From assembly GCA_050248495.1 (NCBI GenBank), contig JBFWSG010000009.1:81981-145980 (forward strand): 64,000 nucleotides of DNA, read 5' to 3'. Made by a program: the position numbers and the translations under genes. The DNA comes from DASYDU01 sp050248495. GTDB lineage: Bacteria; Planctomycetota; Planctomycetia; Pirellulales; Lacipirellulaceae. The notes under the pieces were generated by a model. It saw nothing but the letters and a program-made list of their open reading frames with translations. It ran no database searches and had not been told where the DNA came from. Positions 24,688 through 33,644 of this stretch are shown piece by piece (position 1 is the stretch's first letter; each line of letters opens with the position of its first letter).

Positions 24688-26682
24688 ATGGCAGACCAAT
24701 CGTCGCCGGTTGTTGAACAGCAAAACGTCGCCAAGAAGGAGCGCCGCAAACAGCGCTGGATCGTGGTGGGCTGCGGAGTGGCGGGGCTGGCCGTGGCGCT
24801 GGCGATTCGCACCTACACCGGCACACCGATCGCCGACGCCCAGGTGGTGGGCGGCAACGGCCAGGCCGGCAAGTCGCAAGGTACGGGCAAGAATCCGGAC
24901 GCCCTGCCCCGCGTCGAACGTCCGCAGCACGACGTGATGGCGGTCGTGAACGGCGAGGACATCCGCCGCGAAGCGCTGGCGGCCGCCTGCGTCGACCGCT
25001 TCGGCGAAGAAGTGCTGGAAGGCCTGGTCAATAAGAAGCTGATCGAACACCACTGCCAGAACCGCCAGATCGCGGTGACCGACGCCGAGATCAATGCGGA
25101 AATCGATCGCATGGCGGAACGGTTCAAGATCGGCCGCCAACAGTGGCTGCAGATGCTCGCCAAAGAGCGGGGGATCAACGAGCAGCAATACCGCCGCGAC
25201 ATTCTCTGGCCGACTCTCGCCCTGCGGAAGCTCGCCGCCGATCAGTTGCAGGTGACCGACCAGCAGATCCAGGAAGCGTACGAGTCGCAATTTGGCGAAG
25301 CCGTGAAGTGCCGGCTGATCGTGCTCAAAACGCGCGAAGAGGCGGATAAGGTACATCGTCAGTTGACGGCCAACCCGGACGATTTCGCCCGGCTGGCGCT
25401 TCAGCTTTCACAGGACGTCAACAGCGCGAGCATCGGCGGGATGATCCAGCCGATTCGCCGTCACGTCGGCGATACGGCGATCGAACAAGCCGTGTTCGCC
25501 CTGCAGGATAATCAACTCACGCCGGTGATTCCGGTCGCCGACCAGTTTGCGATTCTCAAATGCGAAGGCCGCCTGCCGGCCCGCGAGGTGCCGCTGGCCA
25601 ATGTTCACGACGAGTTGGTGGAGCGGATCAAGGAAGACAAATTGCGTGACGTCGCCAGCGGCTTGTTCGAGCAGCTGCAAAACTCGGCGACAATTCAAAA
25701 CGTGTGGAACAATCCGCAACTGCGGCAGCAGATGCCGGGCGTGGTGGCGACTGTCAACGGCCAGCCGATCCAGTACCGCGAGCTGGCGGAAGAGTGCCTG
25801 CTGCGGCACGGCGAAGAAGTGCTGCAGGTCGAGATTTCCCACCTGTTGTTGCAGCAGGCGATTACCAAGCAGAATGTGACCGTGACGCAGCAAGACCTCG
25901 ACGATGAGATCGCTCACGCCGCCAAGCTCGCCGGCGTCGTCGACAAACAGGGGAATCCCGACTTCGACAAGTGGTTCAAGCTGGCCACGGAAGAGCAGGG
26001 GCTCAAGAAGGAACAATACCTGCGCGACTCGGTGTGGCCGTCGGCCGCGCTTAAGAAGTTGACCGGCGGGACGGTCCAGGTATCACAGGAAGACCTGCAG
26101 AAGAGCTTCGACGCCAACTACGGCGAGCGGGTGCGTTGCCGTGCGATCGTGCTGGGCGAGATGCGCCGGGCCCAGGAAGTGTGGGCCAAGGCGCGGCAGA
26201 ATCCGACCATCGAATTCTTCAGCGACCTGGCCGAACAGTATTCGATCGAGCCGCAATCGAAGGCCCTCCGCGGCGAGGTGCCGCCGATTCGCAAGAACGG
26301 CGGCCAGCCGCAGCTGGAGAGCGTCGCATTCGACCTCGCGCCGAACGAGCTCTCGGGCATCGTCCAGCTGGGCGACAAATTCGTGATCCTGATGTGCGAG
26401 GGTCGCACGGAACCGGTGAAAGTGCGCGTCGACGAGGTTACCGAAATCCTCAAACAGGACATCTTCGAGAAGAAGCTGCGGATCGCCATGAACGACAAGT
26501 TCACGGAAATCCACGACAAGGCGCGGATCGACAACTATCTCGCCGGCACCTCCCAGTCGCCCGATCGGGTCAAAGAAGGCAACCAGGCGGCCGGAAACGT
26601 GGGCAAGTTGCCGAAAAAGACGCTCAGCGACACGTATCGGGTCGATTCCGCCGTACGGCCGACCGCCGGGCAGGCGCGGTAA
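24688..26682 (+). CDS. Membrane-anchored tandem SurA/PrsA-type peptidyl-prolyl isomerase
   Basis: 664-aa extracytoplasmic foldase. A single N-terminal membrane anchor (WIVVGCGVAGLAVALAI, about residues 24-40) is followed by two homologous modules. Each has a chaperone helix region (MAVVNGEDIRREALAAAC, EQQYRRDILWPTLALRKL; second copy GVVATVNGQPIQYRELAEEC, KEQYLRDSVWPSAALKKL) and a parvulin rotamase (CRLIVLKTREEADKV...PVADQFAILKCEGR; CRAIVLGEMRRAQEV...LGDKFVILMCEGR). The duplication within one chain is unusual, since SurA has two rotamases behind only one chaperone module. ATG 24688 has GGAG upstream. Likely helps outer-membrane or secreted proteins fold. Confidence 0.88.
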   Translation: MADQSSPVVEQQNVAKKERRKQRWIVVGCGVAGLAVALAIRTYTGTPIADAQVVGGNGQAGKSQGTGKNPDALPRVERPQHDVMAVVNGEDIRREALAAACVDRFGEEVLEGLVNKKLIEHHCQNRQIAVTDAEINAEIDRMAERFKIGRQQWLQMLAKERGINEQQYRRDILWPTLALRKLAADQLQVTDQQIQEAYESQFGEAVKCRLIVLKTREEADKVHRQLTANPDDFARLALQLSQDVNSASIGGMIQPIRRHVGDTAIEQAVFALQDNQLTPVIPVADQFAILKCEGRLPAREVPLANVHDELVERIKEDKLRDVASGLFEQLQNSATIQNVWNNPQLRQQMPGVVATVNGQPIQYRELAEECLLRHGEEVLQVEISHLLLQQAITKQNVTVTQQDLDDEIAHAAKLAGVVDKQGNPDFDKWFKLATEEQGLKKEQYLRDSVWPSAALKKLTGGTVQVSQEDLQKSFDANYGERVRCRAIVLGEMRRAQEVWAKARQNPTIEFFSDLAEQYSIEPQSKALRGEVPPIRKNGGQPQLESVAFDLAPNELSGIVQLGDKFVILMCEGRTEPVKVRVDEVTEILKQDIFEKKLRIAMNDKFTEIHDKARIDNYLAGTSQSPDRVKEGNQAAGNVGKLPKKTLSDTYRVDSAVRPTAGQAR

Positions 26683-26803
26683 GGCCTGACGATCGTTCGG
26701 ACTGGACACCGCGTCGTCCTTTGCGCTCCCCATGACTTGGCGAACCGCGCGGCGATATAATGGGTCCTAGCAGGACTTTTCGCTCCTGCACGAAAGGCCC
26801 CTT

Positions 26804-28105
26804 ATGCCCGGTTCGCCCCAGATTCCTTCGCCCGATCCGCCGTTTCGTGTCCACCCCGCCGAGCGCGTCACGCGTTTGCCGCCGTACCTCTTCGGCCGCA
26901 TCAACACGCTGCTCTACAACAAGCGCCGCGCCGGCGACGACGTGATCGATCTGGGCATGGGGAACCCCTCCGACCCACCGGAAGAGTTCGTGATCCAGAA
27001 GCTGGCCGAGGCGGCCCGCGATCCGGACAACCACGGCTACAGCAAGTCGAACGGCATCGTCAACCTCCGCCGCGAGGTCTGCGCGAAGTACCACAAGCGG
27101 TTCGGCGTGCGGCTCGATCCCGACCACGAAGTGATCGTCTGCCTGGGCTCGAAGGAAGGCTTCAGCCACATGTGCCTGGCGATGATGGGCCCGGGCGACA
27201 CGGCGATCGTTCCCGCGCCCTACTTCCCGATCCACGTCTATTCCGTGGCCCTCGCCTCCGGCAACGTGATCGCGCTCGAAGTCCGCGACAGCGAGAAGTT
27301 TCTGCAGAACGTCGCGTACACCTGCGAGCATCTCTATCCGAAGCCGAAGCTGTTGATCATCAACTACCCCCACAATCCCTCGACCGCCGTGGTCGAGCAG
27401 CCGTTTTTCGATGAAGTGGTGCGACTCGCCAAGCGGTACGGCTTCCTGGTGATCAGCGATTTCGCCTACGCCGACGTGGCCTACGACGGCTACAAGCCGC
27501 CCAGCTTCCTGGCGTCGCCCGGCGCGATCGACGTGGGCGTCGAGTTCACCACGATGAGCAAGGGCTACAACATGGCCGGCTGGCGCGTCGGCTTCTGCAG
27601 CGGCAATCGCGAGATGATCAATGCCCTCGCCACAATCAAGGGCTACTACGATTATGGCATGTTTCAGGCTGTGCAGATCGCCGCGATCATGGCCCTGCGA
27701 CACGGCGACGCCGGCATGGAAAATCAGGCCGGGATCTACGAAGGGCGCCGCGACGCGCTGTGCGAGAGCCTCACGCGGATCGGCTGGAACGTCACGCCGC
27801 CCAAGGCGAGCATGTTTTGCTGGGTGCCGATCCCCGAGCCCTGGCGCTCGCGGATGAGCACGATGGACTTCGGCATGATGCTCCTCGAAAAGGGCAACGT
27901 CGCCGTGAGCCCCGGCAGCGGCTTCGGCCCCGCCGGCGAAGGTTACTTGCGGATGTCGCTGGTGGAAAATGAGGCCCGGCTGCGGCAAGCGGTGCGGCAG
28001 ATTCAACGATGCTTGCGCGACGCTGAGGGGCAGTTCGCGGATGCGAATTCCGCCGCGCCCCTCTCGACCACAACGGCCGCAAATGCCTCCGCCAGCAACG
28101 CCTGA
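26804..28105 (+). CDS. AlaC-like class I aminotransferase
   Basis: 433-aa PLP enzyme closest in pattern to the glutamate-pyruvate aminotransferase AlaC/YfdZ: RLPPYLFGRINTLLYNKRRAG, DVIDLGMGNPSDPP, HGYSKSNGIVNLRREV, CLGSKEGFSHMCLAMMGPGD and the PLP lysine K253 in TTMSKGYNMAGWRVGF, then SMFCWVPIPEP and VSPGSGFGPAGEGYLRMS. Fold type I with all expected residues. It has an Ala/Ser-rich tail of about 25 residues. Reaction probably alanine synthesis from pyruvate and glutamate; an LL-diaminopimelate aminotransferase role is the main alternative. Monocistronic, convergent with the MFS gene. Confidence 0.88.
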   Translation: MPGSPQIPSPDPPFRVHPAERVTRLPPYLFGRINTLLYNKRRAGDDVIDLGMGNPSDPPEEFVIQKLAEAARDPDNHGYSKSNGIVNLRREVCAKYHKRFGVRLDPDHEVIVCLGSKEGFSHMCLAMMGPGDTAIVPAPYFPIHVYSVALASGNVIALEVRDSEKFLQNVAYTCEHLYPKPKLLIINYPHNPSTAVVEQPFFDEVVRLAKRYGFLVISDFAYADVAYDGYKPPSFLASPGAIDVGVEFTTMSKGYNMAGWRVGFCSGNREMINALATIKGYYDYGMFQAVQIAAIMALRHGDAGMENQAGIYEGRRDALCESLTRIGWNVTPPKASMFCWVPIPEPWRSRMSTMDFGMMLLEKGNVAVSPGSGFGPAGEGYLRMSLVENEARLRQAVRQIQRCLRDAEGQFADANSAAPLSTTTAANASASNA

Positions 28106-28131
28106 CGGGAGACAAGCCCGGCCGCGGTTTC

Positions 28132-29406
28132 TCACACATCCAGCTCCGGCGACGCCAGATGCGCTTCCGGATTCTGATGTTGTTTTGATCCCGGCTCCAA
28201 GTCTGGCAAGAACCAGGTCAAGAGACCCATCAGCGGCAAGAATGCGCAGATTTCGTAAACCGCCTCGATGCCGATGTGGTCCGCCGTCCAGCCGAGCGCT
28301 ACGGCGCCGATTCCCGCCATGCCAAACGCGAACCCAAAAAACATGCCGGCAACCATGCCGACGCGGCTCGGCAGTAACTCCTGGGCGTAGACGATGATCG
28401 CCGAGAATGCCGAGGCCAGAATCAGGCCGATCGGCACCGTGAGAACTGCCGTCCAAAACAAATTTACGTGCGGCATGACTAGCGTGAACGGCAACACTCC
28501 CAGGATCGAGATCCAGATCACGGATTTGAAGCCGATGCGATCGCCAACTGGCCCGCCGCCAAAGGTACCGGCAGCCACCGCGCCGAGGAACACGAACAGA
28601 TACAACTGGGCCGTCGTGATCGATACATCAAAGCGGTGCATCAAGTAGAACGTGTAATAGCTGCTGATGCTCACCAGATAGATGTACTTTGAAAAAACGA
28701 GCAAGAGCAGGACGGCGATCGCCCAGCGGACGCGCGTGGGCGACAAATGGGCATGGGGCAGGTGCTGTGCGGGGCGCGGATTCGCGCGGCGGTGGGTCAG
28801 GTGCCGTTCATACCAGCGGCCCACGAACGTCAGCAAACCGGCCGCGACGATCACCCCCACGCTGAACCAAGCGATGCTTGCCTGCCCGCGCGGCATCACG
28901 ATATACGCGGCTAAGAGCGGCCCGATCGCGGAGCCCGTGTTGCCGCCCACTTGGAACAGTGACTGCGCAAACCCATAGCGCCCTCCGGAAGCGAGGCGCG
29001 CCACGCGCGATGCCTCCGGGTGAAAGATTGAGGAGCCGATGCCGATCATCGACGCCGCAGCCAGGATCGTCGGAAAGCTGCCCGCTAGCGCCAGGCTCAC
29101 CAGGCCCGTGAGCGTGAAACACGCGCCCAACAACAGCGACCAGGCCCATGGCCTTCGATCCGTGTAGAGTCCCACCAGCGGCTGCAGCAACGACGCCGTG
29201 ACGTGGAACGCGAATGTGATCATCCCGATCTGGAAGAAGCTCAGCGCGTAGTTCTGCTTGAGCAGCGGATACACGGCCGGCAACAGCGACTGCATGATGT
29301 CGTTCAACAGGTGCGACAGGCTCAGCGCACCCAAGACAGCCAGAACGGTGGATTCTTCAAAGATCGCGCGGCTCTCGCCAGTCGCCGCGGTAGTTTCGCT
29401 AGCCAT
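28132..29406 (-). CDS. MFS transporter, fosmidomycin-resistance (Fsr) type
   Basis: 424-aa 12-helix efflux pump. Signature features of Fsr proteins are SLSHLLNDIMQSLLPAVYPLL, SFFQIGMITFAFHVTASLLQP, the motif A-like VGLYTDRRPW, and IGIGSSIFHPEASRVARLAS; the second half has GGGPVGDRIGFKSVIWISIL and a C-terminal KQHQNPEAHL tail. The start at 29406 gives the usual length; an upstream 43-codon extension lacks family similarity. Divergent from the gntR operon. Substrate is unproven (fosmidomycin, or endogenous metabolites). Confidence 0.88.
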   Translation of the reverse strand: MASETTAATGESRAIFEESTVLAVLGALSLSHLLNDIMQSLLPAVYPLLKQNYALSFFQIGMITFAFHVTASLLQPLVGLYTDRRPWAWSLLLGACFTLTGLVSLALAGSFPTILAAASMIGIGSSIFHPEASRVARLASGGRYGFAQSLFQVGGNTGSAIGPLLAAYIVMPRGQASIAWFSVGVIVAAGLLTFVGRWYERHLTHRRANPRPAQHLPHAHLSPTRVRWAIAVLLLLVFSKYIYLVSISSYYTFYLMHRFDVSITTAQLYLFVFLGAVAAGTFGGGPVGDRIGFKSVIWISILGVLPFTLVMPHVNLFWTAVLTVPIGLILASAFSAIIVYAQELLPSRVGMVAGMFFGFAFGMAGIGAVALGWTADHIGIEAVYEICAFLPLMGLLTWFLPDLEPGSKQHQNPEAHLASPELDV

Positions 29407-29529
29407 TTCGCTTCGTGCCTGAGAGGTGCGCTCCTGTGGGGAATGGGAATTATAGACAGGCCGACTCGTGCTGCGGTTCGGGAGTTGGAGTATGCTCCGG
29501 TGGAGTCTGAAAAGTTTGTAAAGGATTGC

Positions 29530-29558
29530 TTGCAACGGCCGCTGATAACTGTTATAGT
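29530..29558 (+). promoter_or_regulatory. Promoter of the gntR-ABC operon
   Basis: TTGCAA (29530-29535), 17-base spacer, TATAGT (29553-29558): close to the sigma-70 consensus, 47 bases before gntR. A small dyad AACT-GTTAT-AGTT overlaps the -10 and could be an autoregulatory operator. Confidence 0.6.
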
Positions 29559-29604
29559 TCTGTAGTCACTTGCCTCTTGCCTCTGGTTTTCAGCGGTTTT
29601 CGCC

Positions 29605-30021
29605 ATGTTCCTGCGAATCGAAAAAGGCTCGGCCGTCCCTATCTCGCGGCAGATCGCGGAGCAGATCGCCACGCTCTGCGCGTCGGAGTCGCTGCGAACC
29701 GGCGACCGGCTGCCTTCGGTCCGCGAGCTCGCCCGGGAATTGGCGGTGAACCAGAATACGATTCTCCGCGTGTACGAGCGGCTCGTGGGCGAGGGGCTGC
29801 TGGAGATGCGGCATGGCCAGGGAACCTTTGTGGCGGCACGGGCCAGGCGGGGGCAACTCGCCATTCACCGCGAGCGGCTCGTCGACGAATTGCGACAGAT
29901 CGGACGGCAGGCCGTCGGTTTGGGTTTGTCGTCCGACGAATTGCACGAACTTCTCTCCGAGGCGCTGGATGGGGTCGAGCAGCCTGTCGCCGTCAACGGG
30001 AAACCAGGGGACACAACATGA
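29605..30021 (+). CDS. GntR-family repressor (YtrA subfamily)
   Basis: 138-aa regulator: winged-helix GntR domain (ISRQIAEQIATLCASESLRT, GDRLPSVRELARELAVNQN, ILRVYERLVGEGLLEMRHG, QGTFVA) and only a short C-terminal dimerisation helix, as in YtrA proteins that control ABC exporters responding to cell-wall antibiotics or envelope stress. Its stop overlaps the ATPase start (ATGA), so it is cotranscribed and probably autoregulates the operon. Confidence 0.92.
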   Translation: MFLRIEKGSAVPISRQIAEQIATLCASESLRTGDRLPSVRELARELAVNQNTILRVYERLVGEGLLEMRHGQGTFVAARARRGQLAIHRERLVDELRQIGRQAVGLGLSSDELHELLSEALDGVEQPVAVNGKPGDTT

Positions 30022-30947
30022 ATGATCCAGCGATCGAGCTGCAGGCCGTCACCAAGTCGTTTCGCCGCACCGAAGTGCTTTGCGGCGTCACGCTCCGCGT
30101 CGAGCGCGGCAAGACATTCGCCTTCCTCGGCCGCAACGCGGCCGGGAAGACGACCACCATTCGCATGCTGCTGGGGCTCCTCAAGCGCGACGACGGCTCG
30201 ATCCGCGTGTTAGGTCTTGATCCGTCGCTCGAACCGATTGAGCTCCGCCGCCGCGTGGGCTACCTGGCCGAAGATCAGACGATGTATGGCTGGATGCAGA
30301 TCGGCGAGATACTGCGCTTCGTCGCTCCGTTCTATCCGACCTGGGACCACGATCTCGCGCTCCGCTACGTCCGCGAATTCGAGCTGCCGATCGGCACCAA
30401 GATCAAATATCTCTCGAAGGGCCAGAACGTTCGTCTGGGGCTGGTGCTGGCACTCGCCCACCGGCCGGAGCTGGTGATTCTGGATGACCCCGCGTTAGGG
30501 CTCGACCCCATCATGCGGAAACAGTTCAATCGCGACCTCATCACGCACCTGCAGGGCGAAGGGCGAACCGTCTTCTACAGTTCCCACTTGCTCTACGAAG
30601 TAGAGCCGGTCGCCGATGAGGTCGCGATTTTAGATCAGGGCCGCGTGCTGCGGCAGGCAGACACCGAGACGCTTCGCCGCGACGTGAAACAGCTGATCCT
30701 CAGTCGCGGAGCGTTCGCGGTGAACCGCAAGCATCTGTCCGTGCTGGACGTCCGCTCCGACGCCGATCGCGTGGTGGTTGCAGTCGAGGGCGCCGAAAAG
30801 GCTCGCGAGATCCTCGGCTACGAGGGCGTGGACTTTCAAGTCGTCGACTTGAATCTGGACGAAATTTTCGAGGCGTATGTTGTCGGCCGCAAGGGCGAAC
30901 CGGCGGCGGAATCCACGCCGCAAGCCGAACTTCTGCCTATTTCTTAG
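30018..30947 (+). CDS. ABC transporter ATPase (YtrB-like)
   Basis: 309-aa nucleotide-binding subunit. Walker A GRNAAGKTT (38-46), Q-loop region in GYLAEDQTMYGW, signature LSKGQ (132-136), Walker B LVILDDPALGLDP (152-164), H-loop SSHLLYEVE, and a C-terminal regulatory extension. The residue after the Walker B Asp is Asp157, where most ABC ATPases have the catalytic Glu, and the third signature residue is Lys not Gly. ATG 30018 has AGGGG upstream and overlaps the gntR stop. It is paired with the permease eight bases downstream. Confidence 0.92.
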   Translation: MNDPAIELQAVTKSFRRTEVLCGVTLRVERGKTFAFLGRNAAGKTTTIRMLLGLLKRDDGSIRVLGLDPSLEPIELRRRVGYLAEDQTMYGWMQIGEILRFVAPFYPTWDHDLALRYVREFELPIGTKIKYLSKGQNVRLGLVLALAHRPELVILDDPALGLDPIMRKQFNRDLITHLQGEGRTVFYSSHLLYEVEPVADEVAILDQGRVLRQADTETLRRDVKQLILSRGAFAVNRKHLSVLDVRSDADRVVVAVEGAEKAREILGYEGVDFQVVDLNLDEIFEAYVVGRKGEPAAESTPQAELLPIS

Positions 30948-30955
30948 GATCGAAC

Positions 30956-32482
30956 ATGTACATGATTTGGCAAGCCCTGGCTTGGAAAGAATGGCACGAG
31001 CACAAGTGGAAGCTCGCGGCCGCGACGGCGATTGTCGTGAGCGTTTCGAGCATGCCGCTGTACGATTACGACCGCATGTCGTTCGGTGCGGCGACATTTC
31101 TGGCGGTGTTTTGCATCTTGCCGCTGGCCATGTTCATCGGCGCCGGCGTCGCGACTGGCGAGCGCTCTCGCGGGACTCTCGAATTCACGCGAGCGCTTCC
31201 CGTTCCGCAGTGGAAGGTCGCCGCTCACAAGCTCGCCGCCGGCGCGTTGACCTGCATTGTTCCGATTATCGTCAATATTTTGCTGGTGCTGGCGCTATAC
31301 GCTGCCCTGAAGTACGCTCTCAACAAGTCGGATGCAGTGCTGACGCTGCCGGGGCTGGGCAGTAACAATCGACTCGATTTGCACGAGTGGCTGGTCGAAA
31401 GCTTGATCCTCGCCACGCTGTCGGCCCTGAGCATCTTTGTCTGGACGGCAGCGCTCGGAGTGCGAGCAAAGGACGAGGTCAGTGCTTGCGCGCGGGCACT
31501 ACTCGGCATTTTTCTGTGGTGGACCATTCTGATCGGAGCGATGATGCTGTGGCGTTGGCGCGGAGTCATACCTCTGGCCTATGCTGCGTCGCCCGGCGGT
31601 TGGTTCGCCTATGCATCCGTCGCAGAACGTGAAAATCTCCAAATCGGACTAGGAATGGCTGCGGCTGTCGCCATGCTGTTGTTGCTGGCCGTCGTTTATC
31701 TGGTCCGCTTCCAGTCGTCTCCCAGCGCTTTGGTTCGCTCGCAAAAATCCGCAGAAGTCGATTGTCTCCAAGTTGCCTGGCTGGCACCGCCATTTGCCAG
31801 TCGCCCGCTGGCGACGATCTGGAAGCAATATCGCGAGAGCCGGCCCATCGTGTTGACCGGGCTCGCGGGGATTGGGCTCTTGTCACTGGCCGTGAGCGCG
31901 GCGAATTGGCAGCAAATGAATCTGCAAAACGTTGGCACCATCGTGGCCGGAGTCAGCTTGTATTTTGGTTTTCTGGTGACACTAGTCGTCGCTGTCGGTT
32001 TGTTCTTGCACGATTTGCAGCCACAGCTTCACACCTTCTGGCGATCCCGCCCCGTTCCACCGGATCAATACTTTTGGTTGAAGTTTGTTACAGGGATTGC
32101 CGTGCTGGCGGCAACGTTCGCCGTCCCGTTCCTCTGTGCAGCCGCCACGAACGGGATTTCGCATCCGGACTTCAGAGCGATCGGGCCGTGGGCGGTCCTC
32201 GTCCCGATCTGGCTTTATTGTGCCGCAGTAATGATGACCTGCCTGGTCCGGCACGCGATCTACGCCGCCATCTTAAGCGGGGCGGTGATGTATCTCAATT
32301 TTCTGCTGATCGTTGGCGGGACCCGCGCGTGGCTGCTCGCTACTCGGCAGATTTCCTGGGAAAAATGGAGCGATCCTTCGTCCGCTGAAGTCGCCGCTTC
32401 GATGATCATCGGCTCGATCGCCTTTGCGATCATCGCCTGGCTCTGCGTGCGAAACGACTGGGGCGCGAAGAGCCGCTATTGA
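30956..32482 (+). CDS. ABC-2-type permease subunit
   Basis: 508-aa polytopic membrane protein with about twelve hydrophobic segments. N-terminal ALAWKEWHEHKWKLAAATA and the GVATGERSRGTLEFTRALPV motif are typical of ABC-2 permeases that act with YtrB-like ATPases; a second similar half begins near residue 285 (ATIWKQYRESRPIVLTGL, and RSRPVPPDQYFWLKFV), so the protein looks like two fused permease halves. AGGA precedes ATG 30956. Its last seven bases overlap the convergent pcm gene. Substrate unknown. Confidence 0.85.
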   Translation: MYMIWQALAWKEWHEHKWKLAAATAIVVSVSSMPLYDYDRMSFGAATFLAVFCILPLAMFIGAGVATGERSRGTLEFTRALPVPQWKVAAHKLAAGALTCIVPIIVNILLVLALYAALKYALNKSDAVLTLPGLGSNNRLDLHEWLVESLILATLSALSIFVWTAALGVRAKDEVSACARALLGIFLWWTILIGAMMLWRWRGVIPLAYAASPGGWFAYASVAERENLQIGLGMAAAVAMLLLLAVVYLVRFQSSPSALVRSQKSAEVDCLQVAWLAPPFASRPLATIWKQYRESRPIVLTGLAGIGLLSLAVSAANWQQMNLQNVGTIVAGVSLYFGFLVTLVVAVGLFLHDLQPQLHTFWRSRPVPPDQYFWLKFVTGIAVLAATFAVPFLCAAATNGISHPDFRAIGPWAVLVPIWLYCAAVMMTCLVRHAIYAAILSGAVMYLNFLLIVGGTRAWLLATRQISWEKWSDPSSAEVAASMIIGSIAFAIIAWLCVRNDWGAKSRY

Positions 32483-33111
32483 GAGACGCCGCTCACCAGC
32501 GGCACAAAGCCAAAGTTGCCCAGGCGGTCGGCGTACCAGTCGTCGCCGCGGCGGGTGAAGCGGTACATCTGCTGGCGGCCGGGCGGGCCGATGGGGATCA
32601 CCAGCCGGCCGCCGTCGGCGAGCTGGTCCTGCAGCGCCGTCGGCAGTTCTTCAGCGCCCGCCGTGCAAATGATGGCATCGAATGGCGATGCCCGGATGTA
32701 GCCGAGCGATCCATCGTCCAGATGCACCAGCACATTTTCGTAGTCGAGCCGCGCGAGCCGTTCGGCGGCCGCGTGGTAGAGCGGCTCGATCCGCTCGATG
32801 GTGTGGACTGCTTGCACGAGCTCCGCTAGCACGGCGGCGCCGTAGCCGGAACCCGTACCGATCTCCAGCACCGTGTCACCGCCGTGAAGCCGGGCTTCCT
32901 GGCACATGAATGCCACAGTATACGGTTGCGAGATGGTCTGACCCTCGTCGATCGGCAGCGCGCAATCGTCGTACGCCTTGTGCCGCAACGACGGCCGCAC
33001 AAACTCTTCGCGCGGAACCCTGCCAAGCGCCTCCAGCACGCGGCGATCAGAAATGCCGCGACCGATGAGCTGCTCGGTCACCATGTTGTGCCGGGCGAGA
33101 TCGAAATTCAT
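32476..33111 (-). CDS. pcm: Protein-L-isoaspartate O-methyltransferase
   Basis: 211-aa SAM-dependent enzyme that methylates isoaspartyl residues to start repair of aged proteins. Motifs: FVRPSLRHKAYDDCALPI, GQTISQPYTVAFMC (57-70), SAM motif LEIGTGSGYG (82-91), FDAIICTAGAEELP and a GGRLVIPIG end. Start at 33111 gives the family length; AGGG lies just upstream. It follows the putative toxin gene by four bases, so it is probably the third gene of that operon, an uncommon arrangement. Tail-to-tail overlap with the ABC permease. Confidence 0.93.
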   Translation of the reverse strand: MNFDLARHNMVTEQLIGRGISDRRVLEALGRVPREEFVRPSLRHKAYDDCALPIDEGQTISQPYTVAFMCQEARLHGGDTVLEIGTGSGYGAAVLAELVQAVHTIERIEPLYHAAAERLARLDYENVLVHLDDGSLGYIRASPFDAIICTAGAEELPTALQDQLADGGRLVIPIGPPGRQQMYRFTRRGDDWYADRLGNFGFVPLVSGVSQ

Positions 33112-33115
33112 GGCC

Positions 33116-33379
33116 CTACATTCGGTCGATTCGCCAAACATCATGGACGATTACCGTGCGAACATCGTCCATCACTTCGAATTGTGTGCCAAGCGGATGA
33201 ACGAATCCGATACGCATGTTCTCGTAACGCGATTCGCCAAAGTCGATTGGATCCTGCATCAGGCGGCGATCCAGTTCTCTTGCGGCCAATGCAAGTGACC
33301 TTTGGTCCCTCGGCGACTGCTGTAGGAACTGATCGAACTTAATTTCCGCGTTCGGCGCCCATAACACGCGGTAGGACAT
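33116..33379 (-). CDS. Putative RelE/ParE-superfamily toxin
   Basis: 87-aa basic protein with the layout of RelE-like ribonucleases: opening YRVLWAPNAEIKFDQFL, helices in SLALAARELDRRLMQDP, and closing strands MRIGFVHPLGTQFEVMD plus RTVIVHDVWRI. No strong catalytic triad can be assigned by eye, so it may be inactive or divergent. Its ATG overlaps the stop of the 79-aa gene upstream (TAATG), as expected for antitoxin-toxin pairs. It is immediately followed by pcm. Confidence 0.6.
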   Translation of the reverse strand: MSYRVLWAPNAEIKFDQFLQQSPRDQRSLALAARELDRRLMQDPIDFGESRYENMRIGFVHPLGTQFEVMDDVRTVIVHDVWRIDRM

Positions 33380-33618
33380 TAGAGGCCGTGCCGGCGGAGG
33401 ATTTCTTCCAGCGGCTTGCCGGTCCGATGCTTTTGCCGCAGTTCTTCGGTTTCCGCAATCGAGAGTGGCGGCTCAAGCTGTAATTGACTAACCGGCGGAT
33501 GGTCCTTTAGCGGCGAAAAGAACCCTAGGGCGATGCCATTGCTGTCGCAAACGACGACCTGATTCACCACAACGCTTAGCGCCTGACCAGTACCGGCATC
33601 CACAATGATCTGATCCAT
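33379..33618 (-). CDS. Small protein, putative antitoxin partner
   Basis: 79-aa acidic-to-neutral protein; the N-terminal half is beta-rich (MDQIIVDAGTGQALSVVVN, VVVCDSNGIALGFFSP) and the C-terminus is a charged helix (SIAETEELRQKHRTGKPLEE) of the kind antitoxins use to wrap a toxin. No Phd, RHH or HTH domain is obvious. Translationally coupled to the downstream RelE-like gene. Called antitoxin by context only; it begins 26 bases downstream of tRNA-Pro. Confidence 0.5.
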   Translation of the reverse strand: MDQIIVDAGTGQALSVVVNQVVVCDSNGIALGFFSPLKDHPPVSQLQLEPPLSIAETEELRQKHRTGKPLEEILRRHGL

Positions 33619-33644
33619 CGCCTCACCTTACAAAAGCCGCGAAG

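Noticed and set aside
26624..28456. 610-codon minus-strand frame opposite the aminotransferase
   Set aside because: High-GC shadow: the plus-strand protein has a full PLP enzyme motif set.
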